From NCBI RefSeq assembly GCF_003399765.1, contig NZ_NFZV01000002.1:124001-188000 (forward strand): a DNA stretch of 64,000 nucleotides. Reading direction: 5' to 3'. Shown here one piece after another: positions 1 to 10,091 of the stretch. The notes below the pieces were generated by a model, which had not been told where the DNA came from, did no database searches, and was given only the letters and a program-made list of their open reading frames with translations. The position numbers and the translations under genes are program-made. The stretch comes from Alkalilimnicola ehrlichii. Its GTDB lineage: Bacteria; Pseudomonadota; Gammaproteobacteria; Nitrococcales; AK92. Every line of letters starts with the position of its first letter. Positions within the stretch are counted from its first letter, which is position 1.

Positions 1-1068
1 CGGTCAACTCGCCGGGGGAAGGCTGAAAGTCCTTAAGCGGATCTTCGGCGTAGATACGCACCTCTATGGAAGCGCCGTTCAGCTCAGGCTGGAAACCGGC
101 AAGGTCCGGGCTTTCCCCGGCGGCAATTTGCAGCATCCATTCGATCAGGTCGAGGCCGGTGACACACTCCGTCACCGGGTGCTCCACCTGCAAGCGGGTA
201 TTCACTTCCAGAAAATAGAATTCGTCCCGGTCGGCGTCGTAGATATACTCCACCGTGCCGGCGGAGCGGTATTGCACCGACTCGCCGAGAGCGACGGCGG
301 CAGCCAACATCCTCTGCCGGGTGGCGACCGGCAGATTAGGGGCCGGCGTCTCCTCCACGACTTTCTGGTTTCGGCGCTGTAGGGAGCAATCCCGCTCGCC
401 CAGGGCCACCACATTGCCCGCGCCATCGCCAAAAATCTGTACTTCGACATGCCGGGCACGGGGGATAAATCGCTCCAGAAATACCCCACTGTCGTTAAAG
501 AAACTCTGGCCTTGCCGGCGCACGGTTTCGAAGGCTTCGCGGAGTTCTTGCTCGCTGTTACAGCGGGTCAGGCCGATGCCGCCACCGCCGGCGGTGCTTT
601 TCAGCATCACGGGGTAGCCAAGGCGCTCGGCGGTTTGTAAGGCGTCGTCCAGGCTATCCAGCAGGCCGCTACCGGGAGCCAGGGGCACGCCGGCGGCTTC
701 TGCCAACTCCCGGGCCCGGTGCTTCAGCCCGAACTCGCGCATCTGCGTAGGGGTCGGGCCGATAAAGGCGATGCCTTGCGCCTCGCAGGTTTCCGCGAAA
801 TCGGCGTTTTCCGAGAGAAAGCCATAACCGGGGATAATGGCCTGGGCGCCGTCTGCTTGGCTGCCGCCAAAATCTGGCTCTTGTCCAAATAGGTTTCGCT
901 GGCGCCATTGCCTGTCAGGGCTACGGCTTCGTCCGCGCGGGTAACGTGCAGGCTGTGGCGGTCTTCGAAAGAGTACACAGCCACACTGGCCACCCCCATC
1001 GCTTTTAGGGTGCGGATGGTACGAACGGCGATCTCGCCGCGGTTGGCAATAAGTACTTTGCTAAACAT
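1..1068 (-). pseudogene. uca: Urea carboxylase, N-terminal part (frameshifted; cut by window edge)
   Basis: Biotin-dependent ATP-grasp carboxylase that converts urea (in some homologues guanidine) to allophanate. It begins at ATG 1068, 13 bases after the allophanate hydrolase stop, so the two are one operon. Visible features are the biotin carboxylase start [19 protein letters not shown], then in a second frame [12 protein letters not shown], the glycine-rich ATP loop [12 protein letters not shown], and [14 protein letters not shown]. The motif [18 protein letters not shown] is typical of urea carboxylases rather than acetyl-CoA carboxylases. The frame changes near 857-858, where the minus strand has GCCAAGCAGAC and the second frame needs one more A. 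The carboxyltransferase and biotinyl domains lie beyond the left edge. Confidence 0.85.
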
Positions 1069-1081
1069 GATCGGGCTGTCC

Positions 1082-2923
1082 TTATGCTTTGGCGGATTGC
1101 AGATCGGCGATATAGGCACGCCAGCCGCCGAACTCGGTTACATCGTCGGCGCCGTTAAAGCCGTAGTCTTCGCAGACAAAACCGTTGACCCAGCGGCCGT
1201 CGACCAACTCCACGTTGCCGATGCCAAGCGGAGCGGGAATCAAATCCACAAAAGAACCGAATTCCGAGGCCGCCATCTCCCACACCTCCAGAACGATTTC
1301 CCGGCCGCCCTCCTTTACCCGCTTTAGGCCGGGTTTCGGCGGCGTGGTGTTGGGCAAGGCATAGAGTCGGTAGCGAGGCGAGGTAGTGGTCTGCTCTAGC
1401 AACCGGGCGCGGCGCTCGGTGAGCTGGATATTCAAAGGCATGCCACTTAAATGCGCACCGACAACCGCCACTTGCACCGTAGGAACCGCTTGCCGATAGG
1501 CAATCGCTTCCGCAGGGCGCGGTTTATCCGTTGCACCAAGCGTCGTGGGGTAAGCGTTCAACCATTGTCCGGCCACGGCTTGCAACTCGCGGTCTTTCCA
1601 AGCGCCGCCGATCAGCGTCACCCCAAAGGGCAAGCCGTCGTCGCGGAATCCGGCCGGTATGGCCAAAGCGCAAAAATCCGCCAGGTTCACGAAGTTGGTG
1701 TAGGTGCCCAGCCGACTGTTCAGGGTTACCGGATCTGCCTTCACGGCCGCAATGGTAGGCGCGATAGGAGCGGTGGGTACCAGCAGCGCATCCACATCGG
1801 TGAGCAATTCGTCGATCTGACGCAGCAATGCCTCTTTGCGGTACTGTGCTTTAAAGGTCGCTGTGGCGGTAAATTTGTCAGCATTGCCGATAATGCCCCG
1901 CACCACCGCATTCATTTCGTCGCCGTGGGCGGCCATGAAGTGTTCAACCGCGGCGTGGCGCTCGGCTACCCACGGACCTTCGTACAACAAAGCCGCCAAT
2001 TCCAGCAGCGGCCCAAAATCAAGCGCTACCAGCTCAATACCCGCACCATTTAGCTGACGCCACTGACCGATGACGGTATTCCAGGCAGCCTCTGCCTGCC
2101 GATCGTCAAAGAAAAGGGGGGCCTCGGGAATGGCGATACGTTGCACGGGGCCGGCTCTGCGAATGGCCGGCGCATCCAGCGGCAGCGAGGCAGGAGGCTT
2201 GCGGGAGAAGGCATCGCTCGGCTCAAAACCGGCCATAATCTCCGTCGCTCGGGCTGCGTCGTTGACGGTTAGGGCGAAGACCGAGACGCAGTCTAGGGAA
2301 CGGCAGGCGGGAACCACGCCATCGATGCTGAGCAAGCCTTTGGTGGGCTTGAGCCCCACCACATTATTCAGCCCCGCCGGCACCCGACCGGAGCCTGCCG
2401 TGTCGGTACCCAGCGAAAACGGCACAAGGCCGCGCGCCACCACCGACGCAGAGCCGGAACTGGAGCCGCCGCTAATCACTTCCGGTTTAAAGGTGTTGGG
2501 GACAGCACCATACGGGGACCGGGTACCTACCAAGCCGGTAGCAAACTGGTCCAGGTTGGTTTTGCCGATCGGAATGGCGCCGGCCGCCTTGAGCTTGCGG
2601 ACAACCGCGGCGTCTTTATCGGGCCGATAACCGAAGGCCGGGCAAGCGGCAGTGGTGTCAAAGCCCACGACATCGATGTTGTCCTTCACCGCGAAAGGGA
2701 TGCCGTACAAAGGCAGCTGCTCGACATCGCCACCCACGGCTGCCAAACGTTTAGCCAGCTCCGCCGTAGCTTTGTTCAGCATTTGCTTGTCTAGGCGGGA
2801 GATCCAGGCGCTGTCGGCATCGTCCAGGCAATCCAGCAGTTCGCCGACCAGCTCCTCGGGCTTAGCGCCGTCTCGATATGCTTGCTGCCAGTCCTTTATG
2901 GTCCAGCCGAGAGTCGTTGGCAT
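1082..2923 (-). CDS. atzF: Allophanate hydrolase
   Basis: Amidase-signature enzyme (613 aa) that hydrolyses allophanate to ammonium and CO2, the second step of the ATP-dependent urea amidolyase route. The catalytic triad is visible: Lys80 in FAVKDN, Ser154 in the GGSSSGS loop and Ser178 in DTAGSGR, with the family's 74- and 24-residue spacing. The C-terminal ~120 residues (from about VPTVQVAVVGAHLSG, including LIPAPLGIGNVELVDG) match the allophanate hydrolase C-terminal domain, which separates it from generic amidases. An AGGA ribosome site precedes ATG 2923. It is first in the operon, with urea carboxylase downstream. Confidence 0.93.
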   Translation of the reverse strand: MPTTLGWTIKDWQQAYRDGAKPEELVGELLDCLDDADSAWISRLDKQMLNKATAELAKRLAAVGGDVEQLPLYGIPFAVKDNIDVVGFDTTAACPAFGYRPDKDAAVVRKLKAAGAIPIGKTNLDQFATGLVGTRSPYGAVPNTFKPEVISGGSSSGSASVVARGLVPFSLGTDTAGSGRVPAGLNNVVGLKPTKGLLSIDGVVPACRSLDCVSVFALTVNDAARATEIMAGFEPSDAFSRKPPASLPLDAPAIRRAGPVQRIAIPEAPLFFDDRQAEAAWNTVIGQWRQLNGAGIELVALDFGPLLELAALLYEGPWVAERHAAVEHFMAAHGDEMNAVVRGIIGNADKFTATATFKAQYRKEALLRQIDELLTDVDALLVPTAPIAPTIAAVKADPVTLNSRLGTYTNFVNLADFCALAIPAGFRDDGLPFGVTLIGGAWKDRELQAVAGQWLNAYPTTLGATDKPRPAEAIAYRQAVPTVQVAVVGAHLSGMPLNIQLTERRARLLEQTTTSPRYRLYALPNTTPPKPGLKRVKEGGREIVLEVWEMAASEFGSFVDLIPAPLGIGNVELVDGRWVNGFVCEDYGFNGADDVTEFGGWRAYIADLQSAKA

Positions 2924-3252
2924 GGGTTTTCCTCATGTGCCGCCAAACATGTATACATGCTCTTCGGCAACATCCATGCCAGACACTGGAGAAGACCACT
3001 TAACTCAATTAATACAAAATCTTACAACAAACCCGAAACACCTCCACCGGAGGAGAGAACGCACCAACACGGGGCACAACTCCCTAAATACGCACCAAAA
3101 TCAGGCTAAACTCGCCATAAAAGCCGCTAACAGAATCAGACTCAAACTCTTGTATACTAGATAAGCGTTTGTTTTATTTTATTTTTGTGTAGAACGCACA
3201 GCAGAAGCCCCGGCAAATCTACCGACACAGCGAAAAACGATCGGCCACTAGG
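2924..3252. other. Intergenic region between atzF and a TetR gene
   Basis: 329 bases without a gene. It holds the atzF ribosome site, the CATGTATACATG palindrome, a TTGTATACT element near 3150 that could serve as an operator or -10 box, and a T/A-rich tract at 3168-3190. I looked for a ykkC guanidine riboswitch and did not recognise its conserved blocks. Confidence 0.5.
2948..2959. promoter_or_regulatory. Palindromic TGTATAC-type operator upstream of atzF
   Basis: A perfect 12-base palindrome, CATGTATACATG, lies 25 bases upstream of the atzF start. A second TTGTATAC core occurs at about 3150-3157 in the same intergenic region. Palindromes with a TGTATACA core are typical of FadR-type GntR regulators, which often control urea and guanidine carboxylase operons. 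No GntR gene is in the window, so the regulator is inferred. Confidence 0.4.
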
Positions 3253-3861
3253 CTAACCCCGCTCGGTTAACTTATCCCAGGCGGCCATGGCGCAATCCGC
3301 CACCGCGAGTAATACCTCGCGCGTTGCGCCGTCGCGGGCTTGGATGGACATGCCGTGCTGGACGGTAACCATATAGGTCGCCACGGCGGCGCAGTCGAAG
3401 CCCTGCGGCAGTTCGCCCTCCGCGACCGCCTGCTCGAACCGCACCTTCAACGCATCGATGTTGGCCTGCCGGCGCCGTTTGAGTTCCTCGTCTATGGCCG
3501 GCGCCGCGCCGTGCGCCTGCGGCGCAGCTAAAACGACCAGACAACCGCGGGCGTCCTCCCCGCGCGTGAAGGCAATGGCCGAGCTCCGCAACACCTCCTC
3601 TACCGCCTGCCGTGCAGTGGGCGCAGCGTTAACATTGTCCCAAATCCCGCTCCCTTCGGTGGCGACGTAGAGTTCAACCGCCTCTTTAAACAGCGCCTCC
3701 TTACTGCCGAAGGCCGCGTAAAGGCTGGGAGAATTGATTCCCATGGCGGCGGTAAGGTCGGCCATTGACGCTCGTTCGTACCCCTTATCCCAAAACACCT
3801 CCATCGCCCGGCGTAAAGCCGTGAGCCGATCGAAACTACGCGGTCGTCCTCTAGAAGCCAT
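3253..3861 (-). CDS. TetR/AcrR family transcriptional regulator
   Basis: 202-residue one-component repressor. The N-terminal helix-turn-helix is clear at residues ~10-55 (LTALRRAMEVFWDKGYERAS, then GINSPSLYAAFGSKEALFKE). The variable ligand-binding half follows, including the RGCLVVLAA stretch common in TetR proteins that sense small electrophilic or oxidised compounds. It is divergent from an SDR-MFS gene pair starting 100 bases away; a palindrome between them is a likely operator, so autoregulation and control of the SDR/exporter pair is the simplest reading. The ligand cannot be predicted. Confidence 0.88.
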   Translation of the reverse strand: MASRGRPRSFDRLTALRRAMEVFWDKGYERASMADLTAAMGINSPSLYAAFGSKEALFKEAVELYVATEGSGIWDNVNAAPTARQAVEEVLRSSAIAFTRGEDARGCLVVLAAPQAHGAAPAIDEELKRRRQANIDALKVRFEQAVAEGELPQGFDCAAVATYMVTVQHGMSIQARDGATREVLLAVADCAMAAWDKLTERG

Positions 3862-3911
3862 AAGTAACCTTTATATGTTGAGCGTTACAAAAATATCTTG
3901 ACTTAGCTCGC

Positions 3912-3925
3912 GACTGCAAGCAGTC
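3912..3925. promoter_or_regulatory. Putative TetR operator (GACTGC-AA-GCAGTC)
   Basis: Perfect 6-base arms around a 2-base centre, located between the divergent TetR gene (3861) and the SDR gene (3962). A TTGACT hexamer starts just upstream at about 3898, so a bound repressor would occlude a plus-strand promoter. The assignment rests on position and symmetry. Confidence 0.5.
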
Positions 3926-3949
3926 TATTTTGTGTCGATCATTACATAA

Positions 3950-4703
<754 letters not shown>

Positions 4704-4713
4704 CGGGTCGGCC

Positions 4714-5871
4714 ATGCACGCCCTTGCCCACTCGCCGAGACTGGCGACCGCCGTACTCGCGGTCGCCACCGGCATTATTGTCACCATCGAGTTTATCGTT
4801 ATCGGGTTAATGCCGGTACTAGCTGGCGAGCTGGGCGTTTCGTTAAGCAAAGCCGGGGGGCTTGTTTCCGCCTTCGCACTTTCCGCTGCCATAGCAGGCC
4901 CCGTCGCGACTTTGCTATTAGCCCGGTTAGAGCCTCGGCTCACGCTCGGGCTGATGCTGCTGATCATCGGTGTCGGCAACCTCGCGGCGGCGCTGTCGCC
5001 AAGCTTTCAGGCCATGATCGCCATTCGGCTCATTCAGGGGGCACTGCTAACGCCGTTCATTGCCATTGCCAGTCATACCGTCGCCACCCTGGCCGGCGCG
5101 GGCAACGTGGGGCGTACCATCGGGTGGCTCAACACCGGAACCGTCATCGGGACGGTTGTAGCCGTCCCGGTCGGCATGATTCTCGCCGAACGGATAGGCT
5201 GGATGTTGGTTTCCTCAGGGCTCGGCGTTTTAGCACTCGTGTGCGCTAGCCTTATTTTCGTGCATGTCCCCCCGCTCTTAGCGGCGAGCGCGGTATCGCT
5301 TAGGGCGCAGATGCGCCTCCTCGCCTGCCGTCGGTTTATCGCTCACTTGTGGCTCTCGACCGCATTGTTCACGGCAATGTTTGCCGGCTATAGCTATATC
5401 GTACCCCTGCTTCAGAGCGTCCTTGGACTCTCGCCCAACGATGCCGCCGTGGCGCTATTCTGTTTCGGCGTGGCCGGGCTGGCGGGCAACTGGCTCGCCT
5501 CGCGCCACGTCGAGCGCACCCCCCTTGGCACAACGGTATTGATTGCGCTCTTATTGGTCATCGTAACCACCGCCATTTCGCTAACCATCGGCTTTTTGGA
5601 GGTTTCCCTTCTTCTCTTCCTTGCCTGGGGAGCCACCCACAGTGCCGCTTTCATCGCCTGCCAGGTACGGACAATGCTCGCCGCGCCACAGGCAGCGGCG
5701 TTTGCGGCTTCTCTCAACATCTCGGTGTGCAACATCGGTATCGCTACCGGTGCCGCGATAGGAGGATGGGTGATCGCCCTATGGGACTTAGCGCTTGTCG
5801 GCTTCGCTGCCGCATTGGTCGCAACGGCAGCTTTCCTAAGCGGCCTCCTCCTGATGCACGCGAAGGCGTAG
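4714..5871 (+). CDS. MFS transporter (DHA1-type drug/arabinose efflux family)
   Basis: 385-residue inner-membrane secondary transporter, the usual length for the 12-helix DHA1 family. Hydrophobic segments alternate throughout, and the MFS motif-A-like loop appears as LLARLEPRLTLGLM after helix 2. The MPVLAGELGVSLSKAGGLVSAF stretch is characteristic of AraJ/YdhP-like efflux permeases. It follows the SDR gene by 10 bases and probably shares its transcript and its TetR repressor. The substrate is unknown; pairing of a reductase with an exporter suggests disposal of a toxic organic compound. Confidence 0.88.
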   Translation: MHALAHSPRLATAVLAVATGIIVTIEFIVIGLMPVLAGELGVSLSKAGGLVSAFALSAAIAGPVATLLLARLEPRLTLGLMLLIIGVGNLAAALSPSFQAMIAIRLIQGALLTPFIAIASHTVATLAGAGNVGRTIGWLNTGTVIGTVVAVPVGMILAERIGWMLVSSGLGVLALVCASLIFVHVPPLLAASAVSLRAQMRLLACRRFIAHLWLSTALFTAMFAGYSYIVPLLQSVLGLSPNDAAVALFCFGVAGLAGNWLASRHVERTPLGTTVLIALLLVIVTTAISLTIGFLEVSLLLFLAWGATHSAAFIACQVRTMLAAPQAAAFAASLNISVCNIGIATGAAIGGWVIALWDLALVGFAAALVATAAFLSGLLLMHAKA

Positions 5872-5982
5872 CGGGCATCCCTAACCGGCTGACAGCCGTA
5901 GAGGACCCCTTGACCAGAGCTGCAATAAACACCGCCAGAGACCGAGAGCGACACTCTCTCCCGGCGCCGAGGCAACCTGTAA

Positions 5983-6309
5983 CTATAAAAACATCAATTT
6001 CGATGCCGTATCGCCGCCAACCAGCTCGTCGCCTACGAAAATATGACACCCCACGGCAAAGCCTGGGCATTTACTGCCAAGCTTGATTTTTATTCGATAG
6101 TCTTTTTCCTTATGACGGACTACCGCGGTATGCGTATAGGCCGTCGTTGTTTTAAACGAGTCGTGCGGCCCGGTTTCGCGGGTCGAAACGGCCTGGCCGT
6201 TAACAAGCAGCGCCTCTCTGGACCTAAGCTTCGGAAATAGCTTCCAGGCGTTAATCACTTCTATTCTTAGCCCTTCTTCATTTTGGTATAACCACCTTTT
6301 CGTTAGCAT
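5983..6309 (-). CDS. Hypothetical protein, 108 aa
   Basis: Small soluble protein of unknown function. The open frame extends upstream to 6426, but ATG 6309 is preferred because GGGAGGGG lies just upstream. The protein starts MLTKRWLYQNEEGLRIEV and ends in a run of beta-strand-like segments (YRIKIKLGSKCPGFAVGCHI, VGGDTASKLMFL). No catalytic motif is recognisable. It stands alone between the MFS gene and a convergently unrelated NTF2-like gene. Confidence 0.6.
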   Translation of the reverse strand: MLTKRWLYQNEEGLRIEVINAWKLFPKLRSREALLVNGQAVSTRETGPHDSFKTTTAYTHTAVVRHKEKDYRIKIKLGSKCPGFAVGCHIFVGDELVGGDTASKLMFL

Positions 6310-6491
6310 TGGAGCCCCTCCCTGCTTATCGATCCCTCTCCGCCAAGCCGCTCTGCTCAACGCTGCGGTAGAAAGTCGACTAGATTCGTATTGTTGCCGG
6401 GTGTTTGTTGCATCACCTCTTTTCAATATAGCTCGCTGCTCTTCCTACACAAGCAGACGAAGCGAACGGGACGGGGGCACCAACGTTACGG

Positions 6492-6920
6492 CTACGCGCT
6501 TGGCGCGCCGATCAGCGTATTCTGCGCGGTAGCAATCCGCCAATCGCCGTCATTCACCAGAACGTAAACGGCGATACTGGCAGGCTCCCCCGCCAGCACC
6601 TCACCGGTTGCCGATGTCGGCTCCTGCCGAATGTGCGCGATGGCGACTTGCGGCATTGGAAAAGCCAACGCACAGAGGTGGTAACGCGCGAACCGCTCTC
6701 TTAACGGGCCGGCTAGCAGAGTAGCCTGTACGGCACGGATCTCCTCACGGCCCACTAACAAGCGGCCATAGGGGTTTACCCAGCGTGCGTCCTCGGCCAT
6801 CCACCGCACCAAGCCGTCGGCGTCGTGGCGGTTAAAGGCCGCCTCCATCTCCTGAACGACCCGACGGATCTCCGCTTCCTTCTCGCCGGGCTGCCCGGTG
6901 TCATTAGCCTCATCGTGCAT
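6492..6920 (-). CDS. SgcJ/EcaC-type NTF2-like protein
   Basis: 142-residue protein with the cone-shaped NTF2/SnoaL fold signature: an N-terminal helix EIRRVVQEMEAAFNRHDADG, then MAEDARWVNPYG and a final strand pair DGDWRIATAQNTLIG. Members of this DUF4440-like group are small isomerase, hydrolase or binding proteins, and most have no assigned substrate. It appears monocistronic. ATG 6920 has a GGAGG ribosome site upstream. Confidence 0.75.
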   Translation of the reverse strand: MHDEANDTGQPGEKEAEIRRVVQEMEAAFNRHDADGLVRWMAEDARWVNPYGRLLVGREEIRAVQATLLAGPLRERFARYHLCALAFPMPQVAIAHIRQEPTSATGEVLAGEPASIAVYVLVNDGDWRIATAQNTLIGAPSA

Positions 6921-7385
6921 AACGCCTCCTGATCGGTTGTAACGTTCTCCGCAACCAGTAGGATAGAAACTAAAGCGAAGTTGAGGTCAAGCACGACCTG
7001 CTGAGCAAACCAGCCGCCGAGAGTTTCGTTCTCTGTTGGCCGAATCAACGCTAACCAGAAAACGCTCATCCCGCCGTGGCCAAAATATTCAAGATGACCA
7101 AGTTCACCCCCTAGGCTTCCAGGCCCCGTTAATCCGCCAAGGGGAGGTGTAACGTCGCGCGTTCAAGCTTCGATTGCGGCTGGTATATTGTTCTCAGACT
7201 CGGGCGGCGGGAGCCGGCGCCAGAACTATGCCTAATGGAGCCGCAAGACGTAAGCTTACCTGCATGACGGCCCGAGTCGGCCTCGGCGTAACAGGGGGTA
7301 GGTTTGCCTATAGAATTGCGCCTAAAATCTTCTTCGCCACCCGCGATCGGCAGCCTCTTCATTATCCAAAGAGTGAGACGACAAC
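6921..7385. other. Gap containing a decayed VOC gene copy
   Basis: 465 bases without an intact gene. The central part (7069-7256) is a degenerate copy of the VOC gene leader and start at 10009-10265. The last ~130 bases, before the GNAT gene, show nothing I can identify. Confidence 0.6.
7069..7256 (+). pseudogene. VOC family protein, 5' remnant
   Basis: This stretch matches 10009-10265, the leader and first ~60 codons of the intact VOC gene. Shared blocks include CCGCCGTGGCCAAAATATTC, the CCGTTAATCCGCCAAGG leader, AACGTCGCGCGTTCA, CTTCGATTGCGGCTGGTA and CCTAATGGAGCC. Relative to the intact copy, about 33 bases including the start codon and about 43 bases further in are missing, both at 2-base repeats. 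It cannot encode a protein. It is a leftover of a duplicated VOC gene. Confidence 0.8.
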
Positions 7386-7856
7386 ATGGAAATCCGCAAA
7401 GCAGACACATCGGATATTGAAAGCATCGCCAGCATTTACCAAGCATGCTTTCCGAACGAGTCGAACCATAAACTATGGGTTGAGTCGTCCTTCAACTCAT
7501 ACCCGAGAGGCGTTTACTATGTCATCTCACTCGAAGGGCAAATTTGCGGATACATACTATGGTCGGTAAAGAATGGATTTAGAGAAAATACGATCATTGA
7601 ATTAGAGCAAATAGGCATCCATCCGAATGTCGCAGGCAAGGGATTAGGTCGAAAGCTAATTGAGAAGACGTTGGATAAATTCAAAGAGCATTTAAACAAC
7701 CTAGGCCATAATATCGGTGCAATTGTGGTAACCACTTCCGAAGGGAATTTTGCCGAGCGCCTCTATCAATCCACGTTGGGGGTGACTCGCGCGGCTGTCA
7801 TAGCGGGTTATGGCTCTGGTAACGAAATTATATTGTATAACAATCGTATCGATTAA
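7386..7856 (+). CDS. GNAT family N-acetyltransferase
   Basis: 156-residue acetyl-CoA-dependent acyltransferase. The fold is recognisable from IRKADTSDIESIASIYQACF at the N-terminus, the beta4 strand ELEQIGIHPNVAGKGLGRKL with the acetyl-CoA pyrophosphate loop (GKGLGRKL), and the C-terminal NFAERLYQSTLG motif. The acceptor is unknown. Its codons are clearly AT-richer than those of its neighbours, and it follows the VOC remnant, so it may have been acquired horizontally. Confidence 0.85.
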   Translation: MEIRKADTSDIESIASIYQACFPNESNHKLWVESSFNSYPRGVYYVISLEGQICGYILWSVKNGFRENTIIELEQIGIHPNVAGKGLGRKLIEKTLDKFKEHLNNLGHNIGAIVVTTSEGNFAERLYQSTLGVTRAAVIAGYGSGNEIILYNNRID

Positions 7857-8072
7857 GATTGCTCGCGCAAGGCTGGAACGCGCGGCTGTAGGCGCCCGAT
7901 CAACTGCCTACAGCGAACGGCTAAGCAGCGCTATCGGTTTCCCGCATACCGCAGCTCAACCATACCGCTCCCCATCTGGCGGGCTGCTGGCAGTGGATAG
8001 CTCACCTAAAAAAGTGGCCGCCGCGCGGGAGCGGTCGGCAGCGACCACTGCCTTGGCAGGCGAGTCTTTGAT

Positions 8073-9692
8073 TTACGCCCTAAGCTTGTAGCGCGAGAGT
8101 TGATCGACCACCGACTGAGCCAGCTGGTTCAGTGTCTCGCTCTCCGCCACTGCCGAGTCGGCCTCACGCAACGTTTCGCCCGATGCGTCATGAATGTGGA
8201 CAATATTGCCGTCCATCTCTTCGGCAACGGCGGATTGCTCCTCCGCCGAGGCGGCGATGGCGGCATTCTTATCCGAAATGCGCGAGACAGCCTCGACAAT
8301 CTCACCTAGCGCGCTCGCGGTTTCGTCCGAACGTCGAACGCCTTCATCCGCCTCGTCCGCCGTCGCGGCGGCCACTTTCACCGCAGCTTCCGCCTTCGAC
8401 TGTAGGCTCTCGATCACATCGACAATTTCCTGAGCTGACGTCTGGGTGCGGCTCGCCAGTGTCCGCACCTCATCCGCCACCACGGCAAAGCCGCGCCCCT
8501 GATCGCCGGCACGCGCCGCCTCGATGGCGGCATTAAGCGCCAAGAGGTTAGTTTGCTCGGCAATACCTCGGATGACTTGCAGCACGGTGCCGATCTCATC
8601 GCTGCTCTTACGCACATCGTCGATGTTTGCGCTAACTTCGAGTACACGCCGATTCAACTCGCGAATAGCGGTACTGGTAGCCTCGACGATACGGCGCCCG
8701 CGCACGGCGTGTTCGTCGGCATCCCGCGCGCTGGCGGCAGCGTCTTCGGCGCTGCGAGCGACTTCTTTGATCGTCACCGCCATTTCGTTCATCGCAGTGG
8801 CAACGGCATCCATTTCGGCCTGCTGGCTCCGCGCGCGACCCGCCGTGCCTTTGAAACTGACCTGCAGCTTGTCCGCCACACCATGCAAACGCTCCATCGA
8901 GCTACGGATATCGTTGAAGGCCTTATTCAGCCCGTCGCTAAAACCGTTGAAGTCGGACGCGAGCTCGGCGATCTCGTCCTTACCCTGGACGGACATACGC
9001 ACGGTTAAGTCGCCGGTGCCGAGGCGAGAAAATGCCGCGCGCAACCCGCTAAGCCGCAAAGTGACGGACCGGTACACCAGCCAGCAGACAAAACCTGCGA
9101 TGATCAGCCCAAGCACCAGCAAACCGACCGCGATCGCAATGCTACGCTTCTGACTCGCGGCCACAGTCTTCACACCCACAGCGACGGCGTTGGCGACAAA
9201 GCGGTCCGTCTCTGCAACGCTCTCGTTGGCCATATCCAGGAAGGGCAGCCCCTCTTTGCGCAACAGTTCGGCGGCGGCCTGTTGTTGACCATCGTTTACC
9301 AGGCGCTCAATCTGACGAGCGACCCCTTTGAACTCCTCCCATTTACCTTGGAAGGTTCTAGTACTCTCAACCCGCTCAGCCCTTTCCCTCGACAGCTCTA
9401 TCAGCACCACAAGCCCCTCATCGAATTCCTTTCGCTGCCTCGCGGTAAGCGCCTCCAGCGCCCTTTGTTCGGAAGCGTTGGTTGTCTCCAGCATCCGATC
9501 AAGAGCTAGATGATGCTGGTACAAAAGCCGATGAAGGTCTTTGGTATAGCTGATACCCGGAATAATCCTGTCCGCGAAGTAATCGGTCTGCATCCGCATC
9601 ACTTGCATAAAAAACAAGGACGAACCTGCAATCACTAGGAGCAAAATCACAAGGACAGAGAAAGAAGCCAGCAACTTGGCGCGGAGAGTCAT
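8073..9692 (-). CDS. Methyl-accepting chemotaxis protein (4HB-HAMP-MCP type)
   Basis: 539-residue transmembrane chemoreceptor. The open frame reaches 9890, but ATG 9692 ([20 protein letters not shown]) is preferred: it places TM1 at the N-terminus as in Tar-like receptors and has GAGG upstream. Next come a ~150-residue four-helix periplasmic sensor, TM2 near [20 protein letters not shown], a HAMP linker, and the cytoplasmic signalling domain. The domain's hairpin tip is [20 protein letters not shown]. No CheR-tethering pentapeptide ends the protein (it finishes LSRYKLRA). It is monocistronic. Confidence 0.92.
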   Translation of the reverse strand: MTLRAKLLASFSVLVILLLVIAGSSLFFMQVMRMQTDYFADRIIPGISYTKDLHRLLYQHHLALDRMLETTNASEQRALEALTARQRKEFDEGLVVLIELSRERAERVESTRTFQGKWEEFKGVARQIERLVNDGQQQAAAELLRKEGLPFLDMANESVAETDRFVANAVAVGVKTVAASQKRSIAIAVGLLVLGLIIAGFVCWLVYRSVTLRLSGLRAAFSRLGTGDLTVRMSVQGKDEIAELASDFNGFSDGLNKAFNDIRSSMERLHGVADKLQVSFKGTAGRARSQQAEMDAVATAMNEMAVTIKEVARSAEDAAASARDADEHAVRGRRIVEATSTAIRELNRRVLEVSANIDDVRKSSDEIGTVLQVIRGIAEQTNLLALNAAIEAARAGDQGRGFAVVADEVRTLASRTQTSAQEIVDVIESLQSKAEAAVKVAAATADEADEGVRRSDETASALGEIVEAVSRISDKNAAIAASAEEQSAVAEEMDGNIVHIHDASGETLREADSAVAESETLNQLAQSVVDQLSRYKLRA

Positions 9693-10091
9693 AGTAGCCT
9701 CGCAGTACAATCGCGCTGGTATCCGAGCGTGCTGCGCCCGAACAGTCCAGCGCAAAACTCCCAAGCCGTCGTTGGTTACGATGCGCTGCCTGGGAAATAC
9801 GCACCGCTTCCCCCGCTTGGCCGATTCGACCAAGCGGCCTCTGATAAGCCTTCCTAGCTGGGGGGAAGAGAGCAGCCGCGGGTACGGCAAGAAACTCGTA
9901 TAGGACCTTCCTACACTTTGTTAGCGGCTGAACGGGGAAAAACTAAACTCTTGTATAAGAACCGATTAAAGCAATCGCTCCATACGGCGGCGGACAGCCC
10001 CGCCCCCACGCCGCCGTGGCCAAAATATTCAAGATAACCAAGCCCACATCTCCTAGGCTCCCAGGCACCGTTAATCCGCCAAGGAGGTGTT
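9693..10091. other. Intergenic region upstream of the MCP and VOC genes
   Basis: 399 bases between divergent genes. It holds promoters for both directions, a TTGTATAA element near 9951 and, from 10009, the VOC leader sequence that is duplicated at 7069. No further gene is apparent. Confidence 0.45.

Noticed and set aside
2924-3252. Possible ykkC guanidine riboswitch ahead of atzF
   Set aside because: The conserved sequence blocks of that riboswitch are not recognisable.
6043-6240. Plus-strand open frame opposite the hypothetical gene at 5983
   Set aside because: The minus-strand frame has the better ribosome site and protein-like composition.
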